Positions 22,011 to 29,691 of a stretch of DNA of 64,000 nt are shown piece after piece. The position numbers and the translations under genes are program-made. This stretch comes from Micromonospora arborensis. Its GTDB lineage: Bacteria > Actinomycetota > Actinomycetes > Mycobacteriales > Micromonosporaceae. The stretch covers positions 215,123-279,122 of the forward strand of contig NZ_PYBV01000005.1 of assembly GCF_003205615.1 (NCBI RefSeq), written 5' to 3'. The notes beneath the pieces are model-generated. The model saw only the letters and a list, made by a program, of their open reading frames with translations, was not told the DNA's origin and ran no database searches. Positions within the stretch are counted from its first letter, which is position 1, and every line of letters starts with the position of its first letter.

Positions 22011-22643
22011 GTGACGGAAGATCACGAGCCGGAGCACGGCGAAGACGAGACGGTCATCGAGAACTACGTCGCCGAGTGCCCCATCGACGCGGAGCTGGCC
22101 GATCAGCTGATCGGTCTGGCCGACCTGCCGTGGAACGATCCGGACGCCACCAGCCGGGCGATGCGCGCTCTCGGCTGGACCGCCGACGCGGCGCCGACCG
22201 ACGAAACTCGCTTCGTCACCGTGGCCGGTCACGCCATCTACGGCGACTACTGCCTCTACATGCCCTTCGTCCACTACTACACGGTGGGTGGAGAGCTGTG
22301 GCCGGATGACTTCTGGGGCTCGCAGCCCGGCTGGTCGAGCCAGCCGGACGCCGGTCGCCAGGACTTCGAGGCGTGCGTCGACGCCGCGATCGAACGGCTC
22401 ACCGAACGGCTCGGCCCCCCGGAGTGGGACGTCCGGACCGAAGGCAGGAACATCTCCATCGGCGGCTACTCCTGGCGGTACGCCGCCTGGCGGCGGGCCA
22501 GCAACATCCTTGTCGTCGGCCCGACCCTGGACGGCTACTCCTATTCCCAGGACGAGGAGGCCGTCGTCTACATCGGTCAGTTCGCCGAGGACCGGCCGTT
22601 CCCGGACGCCGCCGACTTCCGCAGCCTCATGCGTACGGGTTGA
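22011..22643 (+). CDS. Hypothetical acidic cytoplasmic protein
   Basis: A 210-residue protein without signal peptide or membrane segment. It is acidic and rich in Trp and Tyr in the middle (GDYCLYMPFVHYYTVGGELWPDDFW). I do not recognise the family. The codon use is typical of the genome, and the frame is open with strong third-position GC. The start is uncertain: GTG at 22011 (VTEDHEP) is preferred, while GTG at 21978 is possible. It stands alone between terminators. Its size and composition recall immunity or SUKH-like proteins, but no motif supports that. Confidence 0.6.
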   Translation: MTEDHEPEHGEDETVIENYVAECPIDAELADQLIGLADLPWNDPDATSRAMRALGWTADAAPTDETRFVTVAGHAIYGDYCLYMPFVHYYTVGGELWPDDFWGSQPGWSSQPDAGRQDFEACVDAAIERLTERLGPPEWDVRTEGRNISIGGYSWRYAAWRRASNILVVGPTLDGYSYSQDEEAVVYIGQFAEDRPFPDAADFRSLMRTG

Positions 22644-22688
22644 TCGTCGACCCCGGGGCCGATACACGACGACCCCGGGTTGACGATC
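22642..22688. terminator. Imperfect hairpin after hypothetical gene
   Basis: GATCGTCGACCCCGGGG (22642-22658) pairs with CCCCGGGTTGACGATC (22673-22688) with one bulge and one mismatch. It overlaps the start of the region between two convergent coding remnants. Confidence 0.5.
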
Positions 22689-22691
22689 ACG

Positions 22692-22931
22692 CTAGAAGTT
22701 GCCTGCCGAGTTGCACTTGACGCCCTGGTCGAGGCAGTTGCGCACCCGTGCGGCGAGCGCCTCGTCCTTCCACGCGTTGAAGAAGTCGGCGTGCATGGAG
22801 AACGAGGTGCCGGACGCGAGGGTGATGCCGTCCGTGTTCGCGCTCAACGGGTACGAGATCACGAACGACACCGAGGAGACCGGCACCGGGTGGCTCGTCG
22901 GGCACGCGCCGACGCCCTCGTGTCCTAGATG
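22692..22931 (-). pseudogene. C-terminal remnant of a DUF1996 secreted protein
   Basis: About 80 codons in good actinobacterial codon use read GHEGVGACPTSHPVPVSSVSF, then SFSMHADFFNAWKDEALAARVRNCLDQG, ending KCNSAGNF and a stop. This is the characteristic C-terminus of DUF1996 proteins (CP.SHPV..., then .AHADFFN.W, then a final Cys region). The rest of the roughly 300-400 residue protein and the signal peptide are missing, and upstream codons stop resembling the family. It is therefore a truncated remnant. The family is secreted, often beside polysaccharide-active enzymes. Confidence 0.65.
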
Positions 22932-23012
22932 AGCAAGCCCTGACCGGGGGGTGCAGCTTCCCAACCCGATAATCCATCGCGCCCGTGGGTGCCTGAGTGC
23001 TACGAAGGGAAA

Positions 23013-23546
23013 GTGCCTGACCTTGATGCCACGTCCCTGGAGACTCCGCGGTTGTTGTTGCGCCGCTGGCACAGCGATGATCTGGACGGGTTCGCCGCAG
23101 TCAACGCGCAGCCCGAGGTGATGCGTTACATCCACGACGGCCGCACCCTGGACCGGGCCGGGACCGCGGAGCGTCTAGCCACCTACCAGCGGCACTGGGA
23201 CGAACAGGGCTTCGGCCTGTACGCGGTGCAGATCAAGGAGACCGGCGAGCTGGCCGGTTTCACCGGACTGGCGGTGCCGACCTTCCTGCCGGAGATCATG
23301 CCGGCGGTGGAGATCGGCTGGCGGCTCGGCCGCGCGTACTGGGGCCGGGGCCTGGCCACCGAGGCTGCCCAGGCCGTTGTCGCCCACACTCGTGCCGAGC
23401 TCGCCCTGCGGCGGCTGGTCAGCATCCACGTCGTCGGCAACGAGGCGTCCGCGCGGGTGATGGTCAAGCTGGGCATGTCGCTGGAGCGCGAAACCGTGCA
23501 GCCGGACACCGGCCGCCGGGTCCGGGTCTACGCGATGGACCTGTAG
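23013..23546 (+). CDS. GNAT-family acetyltransferase (RimJ/RimL type)
   Basis: A 177-residue N-acetyltransferase opening LETPRLLLRRWHSDDLDGFA, with EIGWRLGRAYWGRGLATEAA as the acetyl-CoA binding motif A and HVVGNEASARVMVKLGMSLER as motif B. It transfers acetyl groups to an amino group, either on ribosomal protein N-termini or on a small molecule. Start choice is uncertain: GTG 23013 has GAAGGGA unusually close, and GTG 22989 lacks a ribosome site. It is followed by a coding-like tail and the left 150-bp inverted repeat. Confidence 0.85.
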   Translation: MPDLDATSLETPRLLLRRWHSDDLDGFAAVNAQPEVMRYIHDGRTLDRAGTAERLATYQRHWDEQGFGLYAVQIKETGELAGFTGLAVPTFLPEIMPAVEIGWRLGRAYWGRGLATEAAQAVVAHTRAELALRRLVSIHVVGNEASARVMVKLGMSLERETVQPDTGRRVRVYAMDL

Positions 23547-23547
23547 A

Positions 23548-23643
23548 CAGATCTTCGCGGCCAGGCCCGAGGCCGCCGACACGAAGGGCGGCAAGAAGGG
23601 GGCGTTCAGCACGAAGGCCAGCCAGAAAGGCGGCCGGCGGTGA
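23548..23643 (+). other. Coding-like tail of an unknown gene beside the left inverted repeat
   Basis: After the acetyltransferase stop, a frame reads QIFAARPEAADTKGGKKG, then AFSTKASQKGGRR and stops at TGA. Nearly every codon ends in G or C, as in real genes here, yet there is no start codon or complete gene. The Lys/Gly/Arg-rich basic end looks like a protein C-terminus left behind. It runs into the left 150-bp repeat at 23629. Identity unknown. Confidence 0.35.
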
Positions 23644-23778
23644 CCGTCGGTCACCTCGATGGCGGCGGATGCGGTGGTGAGCGCTATACCTCAGAGTCAT
23701 TTTCATACCTCTGAGGTATACCGCTCAACAGCACATCAACATGGCGGGCAGCCAAAGCGGATGGCGAGGGCCCTTCGC
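23629..23778 (+). repeat. 150-bp inverted repeat, left copy
   Basis: By hand alignment this 150-bp stretch matches the reverse complement of 26058-26207 without gaps at 132 of 150 positions. It contains the 17-bp near-palindrome GGTGACCGTCGGTCACC at 23638-23654 and the 50-bp palindrome at 23678-23727. The two copies face each other around an MFS exporter and its TetR regulator. Confidence 0.85.
23678..23727. repeat. 50-bp palindrome, copy 2
   Basis: Arms TGAGCGCTATACCTCAGAG... and ...CTCTGAGGTATACCGCTCA pair around a short TTTC centre with few mismatches. It is nearly the reverse complement of copy 3 (two differences). It lies between convergent genes, so it could also end transcription. Confidence 0.85.
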
Positions 23779-23790
23779 AGACCGGTGAGG

Positions 23791-25233
23791 TCAGTGGGCG
23801 TGCGGCAGCCCGCTCAACTCCGGCTTGCCGGGCGGGACCAGGGCCGGAACGAGGATGGCTGCCACAGTGGCGACGATGGCCGTCGCGGTGTAGGCGTCGG
23901 TGAATCCGTCGATGGAGGGCGCACTGGTGAGCCCGGCCGCGGCGAGGGTGGAGGCCGTCGCGACGCCGATGGCGCCGCCCAGTTCGTGGAAGGTGTTGAG
24001 CACGCCCGAGGCGAGACCCTCCTCTCCGTGGTCGACGTGTGCCAACGCGGACGTGGCGGCGGTGACGAAAACGGGGCCGACTCCGGCCGCGGCGATGACG
24101 ATCCCGGGCAGCAGCCCGGTGTAGACCGTGCCGTCGGCAGAGAGTTGCGTGAGCAGTCCCGTGCCCACTGCGACCAGCGCGAGGCCGATGGCGGCGACGG
24201 CCCGCGTGCCGATGCTGGCGACCAGGCGGCTGGCCAGGTGCGCCCCAACCCCGGTGGCCAGTGCGGCGGGCAGGAACAGCAGTCCGGTCTCCATCGCGCT
24301 GAGGTGGCGTAGATGCTGCAGGTACAGCGAGCCGAGGAAGAACACTGAGATCAGCAGCCCAGATCCGATGAGCATCAGGAACGCGCCCGCGACCACGGGT
24401 CGGCGGGTCAGCATCCCTACGTGCATCAGCGGGTTACGGACTGTCCGTTCGATGACGACGAACACCGCGTACAGCAGGGCTGCGGCAGCCAGCGGTACCA
24501 GGGTTGCGGCGCTGCCCCAGCCGGCGTCGCCCGCGGTGACCAGCCCGTAGATGAGCGAGCCGGTGGCGGCGGTGACGGCCAGCGCTCCGAGGATGTCGAT
24601 GCGCTGCTTGCCGCGGTGCGCTCGTAGGGTGGCGGGGACGGTCGCCGGGAGGAACGCCAGCACGGTGGCGCCGATCGGCACGTTGACGAAGAAGGCCCAT
24701 CGCCAGCCGGGACCGGCGGTGAGGACGCCGCCTGCCAGTACCCCGGCGGCGAAACCGATGCCGCCGAGCCCCGCCCACACGCCGAGCGCCTTGTTGCGCT
24801 CGCGGCCATGGAAGGTGGCGGTGACAGTCGACAGCGCCGCGGGGGACAGCAGAGCCGCCCCGATGCCCTGTGCGATGCGTCCGCCGATCAGCAGCGTCTC
24901 GTTCTGGGCAAAACCGGTGCCGAGCGAGGCGATGGTGAAGACCGTCAGCCCGATGAGCATCATCCGGCGGGCTCCGAAGAGATCGGCGAGCCGTCCGCCG
25001 AGCAGCATCAGCCCGCCGAAGAACAGTGTGTAGCTGGTGATTGCCCAGGTGAGCGCGGTGCGCTCCAGTCGCAGGTCAGCGCCGATCTCGGGGAGGGCGA
25101 CGTTTACCACGGTCACGTCGAGGATCAACATGAACTGGGCCACGCTGATCAGCGCGAGCGCCGCCCAGCGGCGCGGATGTGCCGAGGCCTCGGTCGTCGG
25201 TGGGCTGTGCAGCGCAGGTGAGGGATGAGGCAT
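23791..25233 (-). CDS. DHA2-family MFS drug exporter (EmrB/QacA type)
   Basis: A 480-residue membrane exporter with about 14 hydrophobic segments. The DHA2 signatures are present: FMLILDVTVVNVALPEIGADL in helix 1, LLGGRLADLFGARRMMLIGL (motif A), RIAQGIGAALLSPAALS, and GLGGIGFAAGVLAGGVLTAGPGWRWAFFVNVPIG (motif C). It expels lipophilic drugs or antibiotics in exchange for protons. It is divergent from the TetR gene at 25378. Two copies of a 22-bp operator lie between them, so it is repressed until a ligand appears. The pair is enclosed by inverted 150-bp repeats. Confidence 0.93.
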   Translation of the reverse strand: MPHPSPALHSPPTTEASAHPRRWAALALISVAQFMLILDVTVVNVALPEIGADLRLERTALTWAITSYTLFFGGLMLLGGRLADLFGARRMMLIGLTVFTIASLGTGFAQNETLLIGGRIAQGIGAALLSPAALSTVTATFHGRERNKALGVWAGLGGIGFAAGVLAGGVLTAGPGWRWAFFVNVPIGATVLAFLPATVPATLRAHRGKQRIDILGALAVTAATGSLIYGLVTAGDAGWGSAATLVPLAAAALLYAVFVVIERTVRNPLMHVGMLTRRPVVAGAFLMLIGSGLLISVFFLGSLYLQHLRHLSAMETGLLFLPAALATGVGAHLASRLVASIGTRAVAAIGLALVAVGTGLLTQLSADGTVYTGLLPGIVIAAAGVGPVFVTAATSALAHVDHGEEGLASGVLNTFHELGGAIGVATASTLAAAGLTSAPSIDGFTDAYTATAIVATVAAILVPALVPPGKPELSGLPHAH

Positions 25234-25296
25234 CGGGCTTTCCGTTCCTGGTGATTGGAGGGGCGCGGCGGCGATCGCGGTGCCCGACCAGGCATA

Positions 25297-25318
25297 AGTC
25301 GTACAGGTGTGTTCGCTT
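25297..25318. promoter_or_regulatory. TetR operator copy A (exporter side)
   Basis: AGTCGTACA, GGTG, TGTTCGCTT: an inverted repeat of the form AGTCGNACA-N4-TGTTCGNCT. It overlaps the probable promoter spacer of the exporter, next to a TATGCC -10 box on the minus strand (25296-25291). Confidence 0.65.
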
Positions 25319-25340
25319 TAAGGTACCCCACGGGGTGAGA

Positions 25341-25371
25341 AGTTGAACAGGGGTGTTCGACTAATTATGAT
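25341..25371 (+). promoter_or_regulatory. TetR operator copy B and leaderless tetR promoter
   Basis: The operator AGTTGAACA, GGGG, TGTTCGACT (25341-25362) is a 22-bp inverted repeat with one mismatch. It overlaps a consensus-like promoter: TTGAAC (25343-25348), 17 bases, TATGAT (25366-25371). The expected transcript start falls at the ATG of the regulator (25378), giving a leaderless mRNA. Copies A and B start 44 bp apart, about four helical turns. Confidence 0.7.
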
Positions 25372-25377
25372 CTGGCC

Positions 25378-25980
25378 ATGGCGCGCACCAGAGACCACGG
25401 AGGCCGAGGGGCCGGGACACCCAAGAGGGCCGACGCGGAACGCAACATCGCCGCGATCATCACCGCCGCCACCGAGTGTTTCGCGCGTGACCCGGACGCC
25501 AGCATGACCACCATCGCCAAGGCCGCCGGTCTGGGCCGGGTCACTCTTTACGCGCATTTCCCGTCCAGGGAGCAACTACTGCGGACGGTGCTCGCCGAGA
25601 CGATCGCCGAGAGCGCCGGCATCATCGAGGCCGCTTCACCTGATACTGGGCCGCCCGCCGAGGTGTTCGCCCAGCTGATCCGGTCCTGCTGGCCACTGCT
25701 CAGCAGGTTCGGCAGCCTGCACGCCGCCGTGCAGCGTGCCCTGCCCGCCGACGAAGTGCGCCGCCGCCACGATCAGCCATTGGCCCATGTCGAGCGGCTC
25801 GTCGCCCGGGGCCAGGCGGAGGGCGCCTTCCGCACGGACCTGCCGGTCGAGTGGCTGGTCACCACCGTCTACACACTGCTGCACGCGGCCGCCGACGAGG
25901 TCGCCGCCGGGCGGCTGGCCGCAGAGTCCGTCGGCGAGATCCTCGAAAAGACCCTACTGGCCACGCTCAGGCCCGCGTAG
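25378..25980 (+). CDS. TetR/AcrR-family repressor of the adjacent exporter
   Basis: A 200-residue regulator. The helix-turn-helix spans residues about 25-70 (IAAIITAATECFA, MTTIAKAAGLGRVTLYAHFPSREQLL), and a C-terminal ligand-binding helical domain covers the rest. It most likely represses itself and the divergent MFS exporter through the two operators in the 144-bp gap, and lets go when a toxic compound binds. There is no ribosome site before the ATG, consistent with a leaderless transcript. The inducing compound cannot be predicted. Confidence 0.92.
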   Translation: MARTRDHGGRGAGTPKRADAERNIAAIITAATECFARDPDASMTTIAKAAGLGRVTLYAHFPSREQLLRTVLAETIAESAGIIEAASPDTGPPAEVFAQLIRSCWPLLSRFGSLHAAVQRALPADEVRRRHDQPLAHVERLVARGQAEGAFRTDLPVEWLVTTVYTLLHAAADEVAAGRLAAESVGEILEKTLLATLRPA

Positions 25981-26057
25981 GAGCACGGTCAGTCGCCGGT
26001 CCCAGCGCGAGCGTCGACCGTTACCGCCCACTAGCTCAAGACGGGGCTGCGGGCGCA

Positions 26058-26207
26058 GCGAAGGGCGCTCGCCATGCGCTTCGGCTGCGTGCCATGAGGG
26101 TGTGCTGTTGAGCGGTATACCTCAGAGGTATGAATATGACTCTGAGGTATACCGCTCACTACCGCATCCGCCCTGCCGGAGGTGACCGACGGTCACCGCT
26201 GGCCGCC
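26058..26207 (-). repeat. 150-bp inverted repeat, right copy
   Basis: Reverse-complement partner of 23629-23778 (about 88% by hand count, no gaps). It includes GGTGACCGACGGTCACC at 26181-26197 and the 50-bp palindrome at 26109-26158. The rest of the 347-bp gap from 25981 to 26327 shows no gene. Confidence 0.85.
26109..26158. repeat. 50-bp palindrome, copy 3
   Basis: Arms TGAGCGGTATACCTCAGAG and CTCTGAGGTATACCGCTCA pair perfectly over 19 bp around GTATGAATATGA. It differs from the reverse complement of copy 2 at two positions. Confidence 0.85.
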
Positions 26208-26327
26208 GGCTGCGCCCACAGCCCGAGCCGGGGTTAGGACTGTCTCGTCTAGGGGCGTGGCGATCTCATCCGCCTTCGACGGTGGGGCCGGTGGGTGTCG
26301 GCCGGCGCTCTGTGACTCGCGCCTTGA

Positions 26328-26663
26328 GCTGCAGCCGCCCTGCCCGGTTTTCTACCTGGGCACGCCCCGACCTACGTCGTGGTGCGGCAGCGGATCACGG
26401 TGTGGGAGCCACCGAGCCGACTGGCGTTTCACATGGAGTCGACGGACCTCCATTTCCACCGTTGCGTCGACCACCTCGGAGACCTATTTGAGTTGGCGCC
26501 GATGGACGGCGGCACGCGGGTCATCCGGACCACGACAGTGACGGTCCGAGGGTACCGTCGCGTCGCGTTGGAGCCGCCGCTCTGGGGTGGGCTGAAGTCG
26601 GTGCACCGCTTCGTGTTCCGCAACTGGCAGAAGATGGCGTTGTCGCCGCCGGCAGCCGTCTGA
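26328..26663 (+). pseudogene. N-terminally truncated SRPBCC (polyketide cyclase-like) remnant
   Basis: The frame is open from a stop at 26325 and reads TYVVVRQRITVWEPPSRLAF, ESTDLHFHRCVDHLGDLFEL, DGGTRVIRTTTVTVRG, then LKSVHRFVFRNWQKMA. These are the middle and end of an SRPBCC/START-like lipid- or ligand-binding protein. About 50-70 N-terminal residues are missing, and the only starts are internal GTG codons (26379). It lies just outside the right 150-bp repeat, so it may have been cut by the event that placed the repeat-bounded segment. A short functional protein is possible but unlikely. Confidence 0.6.
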
Positions 26664-26694
26664 GGCTCTGCCGCCGAGGGGGAGTGGTCGGCCC

Positions 26695-27792
26695 TCAGAT
26701 CGGGGCGAGCTCCGGGATGCCGTAGTGCTGGTCCAGGACCTGCATGGCGGCGCCCGCCGCGATGACGTCGGCACCCAGACTGGACAGGGTCACCTTCGTG
26801 GTGAGCCAGGCCGTGCGTCGCACGTCCGCCTGAACGGCCTCGGCGACTGCCGCGAGATAGGCCTCCGGGTGCCGGAGGAGATCCGCGCCCGCCAGCACCA
26901 CGTGGGCGAGGTCGAGGGTCTGCAGCAGGTTGACGACGCCCACTGCCACGACCCGTGCGGCGCGTGCGACGTCTCCGGCCTCGGCGGCGTGGTTGTGCAC
27001 GATCTCCAGACAACCGTGGCGACCGCAGACGCAGCGGGGCCCGTTCAGGTCGACGACCGTGTGGCCGAATTCTCCCGCGTTGGTGTGCGCGCCCCGGTGG
27101 GCTGTGCCGCCCAGCCAGAAGCCGCCGCCGATGCCGGACTCGATCATGATGAGAGCCGCGTCGCCGAACGTCGCGCCGTGCCGCCAGGCCTCGGCCGTGA
27201 TCCCGGCGGTGACGTCCTTGTCGAGGTGCACGGGCAGGCCCAGGTGTTTCTCGGCGATCTCACGCAACGGCACGTCGTGCCAGTGGCGCAGCCCGTGGGC
27301 GCCGCGGACCAGGCCGTGGGCGTGGTCCAGCGGGCCGATCATGCCGATGCCCACGCCGGTGAGTTGGCCGCCTCCGAGGTCGTTGACGCCGGTCATCGCC
27401 TTGATGCCGGATGCCAGGGCGTCGAGAAGTTGCGGTGGGGTGAAGTCGCGGGGTAGCGGGCTGACCGCCGAATGGTGCACGGTGCCGGCGAGATCGACCA
27501 GGACCAGCCGCAGCGTGCGCCGGGCGACGTGGGCGCCGATCGCGTACCGGCTGTGGGGGACGAGTTCGTAGACGACCGCGGGTTTGCCGACGCCGGGGCG
27601 GCGGACGCCGGTGGGACGGATCAGGCCGTCGACGGTCAGGCGGGCGATGACCTTCGAAACGGCCTGCGGCGTCAGACCGGTGGCCTGGACCACGGTCGAC
27701 CGCTCGAACGTTCCGACGGTACGCCCCACCGCCATGACCAGCGCTTGGTTGTAGCCGCGTAGGAAGGTGACGTCCGCAGTGATGCGAGTCAT
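26695..27792 (-). CDS. ROK-family transcriptional repressor
   Basis: A 365-residue regulator. The N-terminal winged helix (about 8-65, TFERSTVVQATGLTPQAVSKVIARLTVDGLI) is followed by the ROK sugar-kinase-like fold. The latter has ESGIGGGFWLGG and the zinc-binding signature CVCGRHGCLE. It senses a sugar or related small molecule, like XylR/NagC. It is divergent from the exporter at 27834, only 41 bp away, with a palindrome in between, so it almost certainly controls that exporter and itself. It faces the SRPBCC remnant tail to tail. Confidence 0.92.
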   Translation of the reverse strand: MTRITADVTFLRGYNQALVMAVGRTVGTFERSTVVQATGLTPQAVSKVIARLTVDGLIRPTGVRRPGVGKPAVVYELVPHSRYAIGAHVARRTLRLVLVDLAGTVHHSAVSPLPRDFTPPQLLDALASGIKAMTGVNDLGGGQLTGVGIGMIGPLDHAHGLVRGAHGLRHWHDVPLREIAEKHLGLPVHLDKDVTAGITAEAWRHGATFGDAALIMIESGIGGGFWLGGTAHRGAHTNAGEFGHTVVDLNGPRCVCGRHGCLEIVHNHAAEAGDVARAARVVAVGVVNLLQTLDLAHVVLAGADLLRHPEAYLAAVAEAVQADVRRTAWLTTKVTLSSLGADVIAAGAAMQVLDQHYGIPELAPI

Positions 27793-27804
27793 CTCACCAC
27801 CCTA

Positions 27805-27824
27805 TTACGCAACGCTGTTGCTAA
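27805..27824. promoter_or_regulatory. Palindromic operator between ROK and DHA1 genes
   Basis: TTACGCAACGCTGTTGCTAA: inner half-sites GCAAC and GTTGC around GCT, with outer TTA/TAA. It fills the middle of the 41-bp gap between two divergent start codons, the expected place for the ROK operator. Confidence 0.65.
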
Positions 27825-27833
27825 ATTCTCTCG

Positions 27834-29060
27834 GTGATCGAGTTGAGCAGAGGTCGACGGACGGCGGCGCTGGTCGCACTGGCACTGGGTGGCGTCGCGA
27901 TCGGCCTGACCGAGTTCGTGGCGATGGGGCTGCTGCCCGACATCGCGCGCGATCTGCTCTCCCAGGAGTACGCCCGGTCGTCGTCGGGCGCGGTCGCCCA
28001 CGCCGGCTGGATGATCACCGCGTACGCGCTCGGCGTGGTCGTGGGCGCGCCCCTGATCGCCGCGCTGAGTGCGCGCCTGCCCCGCAAGAAGCTCGTCCTC
28101 GGGCTGCTCGTGCTCTTCGCCGCTGGCACCGTCGCGTCCGCGATCGCCCCCACCTTCGACCTGGTGCTGGTGGCTCGGTTCGCGGCGGCGCTGCCGCACG
28201 GCGCGTACTTCGGAGCGGCCGGCCTGCTCGCGGCAACGCTGATGGGCCCCGGTAACGAGGCCCGCGGTTTCGCCATCGTGCTCAGCGGCCTGACCGTGAG
28301 CAACGTGGTCGGCGTACCCCTCATCACGCGGCTCGGGCAGACGGCCGGCTGGCGTGCCGCGTACCTGCTCATCGCCGGCGTCTTCGTGCTCACCCTGCTG
28401 GCGGTGCTGGCGGTCGTCCCGGAGGTCGCCGCCGCGGTCGACGGCTCGCCGGCCGCCGAGCTGCGGGCGCTGCGAACCTCGCAGGTCTGGCTGGTCGCCG
28501 CGACGGGCGCGGTCGGTTTCGCCGGGTTCTTCGCGGTGAACACCTACATCGCACCGGTCACCACCGACGTCGCCGGACTCTCCGCCGCGACGGTGCCGTG
28601 GGCGCTGGTCGCGGTCGGTCTCGGCATGACCGTCGGGAATGCCCTCGGCGGCTGGCTCGCGGACCGCGACCTGCGGCGCAGCATGATCATCGGATTCGTC
28701 GCGATGATCGTCAGCATCGCCGCGTTCAGCCTCGTCGCGTCGACCCGGGCCGGCCTGTTCGTGGGCGCGTTCCTGGTCGGCGCGACAAGCCTCTACCTCG
28801 GCCCGGTCCTGCAGGCACGCCTGATCACCGTCGCCCCGGGAGCGCAGCTGATGGGGGCGGCGGTCAACCAGTCGGCCATGAACATCGCGAACAGCCTGGG
28901 CGCCGCCCTGGGCAGCGTCGCCATCGCCGCCGGGTTCGGTTACCTCGCACCGGCCCGGGTCGGCGTCGTCCTGGGCATCCTCGGGCTGGCCCTGGGAGTG
29001 GTCAGCTTCGCCGCCGGGCGACGCGTGCAGGAGCGGGTTCCGGCCACCGTCGCGAGGTGA
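27834..29060 (+). CDS. DHA1-family MFS exporter (AraJ/sugar efflux-like)
   Basis: A 408-residue, 12-helix transporter. Helix 1 reads ALGGVAIGLTEFVAMGLLPDIA, the AraJ/Cmr/PbuE-type signature, followed by WMITAYALGVVVGAPLIAALSARLPRKKL (motif A) and ALPHGAYFGAAGLLAATL. Relatives export arabinose, chloramphenicol or purines. It begins at GTG 27834 without a clear ribosome site, so the mRNA is probably leaderless. Control by the divergent ROK repressor suggests a sugar or sugar-like substrate. Confidence 0.9.
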   Translation: MIELSRGRRTAALVALALGGVAIGLTEFVAMGLLPDIARDLLSQEYARSSSGAVAHAGWMITAYALGVVVGAPLIAALSARLPRKKLVLGLLVLFAAGTVASAIAPTFDLVLVARFAAALPHGAYFGAAGLLAATLMGPGNEARGFAIVLSGLTVSNVVGVPLITRLGQTAGWRAAYLLIAGVFVLTLLAVLAVVPEVAAAVDGSPAAELRALRTSQVWLVAATGAVGFAGFFAVNTYIAPVTTDVAGLSAATVPWALVAVGLGMTVGNALGGWLADRDLRRSMIIGFVAMIVSIAAFSLVASTRAGLFVGAFLVGATSLYLGPVLQARLITVAPGAQLMGAAVNQSAMNIANSLGAALGSVAIAAGFGYLAPARVGVVLGILGLALGVVSFAAGRRVQERVPATVAR

Positions 29061-29084
29061 GGTCGCCTTGCTGCCGACCCTCGG

Positions 29085-29543
29085 TCAGTTGACCTCTCTG
29101 GCGAGCAGGTCGCCGACGGCGGCACGGACCGGATCGGGGTTCGACCAACTCCAGTTCGGGTGCGCACGGTTGGTGAGCAGGGCGAGGACGAGTTTGCGGT
29201 TGGGGTCGACCAGCAGCGAGGGGCCGGCGAAGCCGGTGTGGCCGAAGGTCCGGCTCGAAGCGAGCCTGCCCATGAACCAGGTCTGGTTGATGACGACCCC
29301 GAGGCCGTGGGCCGACGTCCGGTTGGGCCGCTCGGGGTCGATGGCCGGTTTCCCGGCGTTCTGGTTGGTGAGCATCCGCCGCACCGTCGCCGCGGCGAGG
29401 ATGCGCTTGCCCTGGTGGGTGCCCCCGGCCAGGAGCATCTGTCCGATGGCCGCGAGATCGGCGGCGGTCGCGAAGATGCCGGCGTGACCGGCGACGCCGC
29501 CGAGGTGGTTGGCGACATCGTCGTGGACGGTGCCACGACGCAC
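29085..29543 (-). pseudogene. C-terminal remnant of a beta-lactamase-like serine hydrolase
   Basis: About 152 codons give GTVHDDVANHLGGVAGHAG, FATAADLAAIGQMLLAGG, and later FGHTGFAGPSLLVDP and LALLTNRAHPNW. This is the C-terminal half of class C/EstB-type penicillin-binding-protein-like hydrolases. The catalytic SxxK and YxN motifs, which lie in the missing N-terminal half, are absent, and homology stops near 29545. It cannot be an active hydrolase. Its 3' end lies 24 bp from the end of the convergent exporter gene. Confidence 0.75.
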
Positions 29544-29691
29544 GCCAACCGACCCGCCCGAACGTCGATCGCGTCGGCCCCATCAGACGACACACGGTCA
29601 CCTGATGGGCACTGACAGTTGGTGTTCGGTGGATGTGCGACGATCGACGGGCGTCACGTCGGACGACCATTCGTACCCCTTGGAGAGCACG

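Noticed and set aside
23678..26158. The 50-bp palindromes as tRNA, attachment sites or ordinary terminators
   Set aside because: They have no tRNA fold, no integrase gene nearby and no GC-only stem with T-run. They are better described as a repeat family of unknown role.
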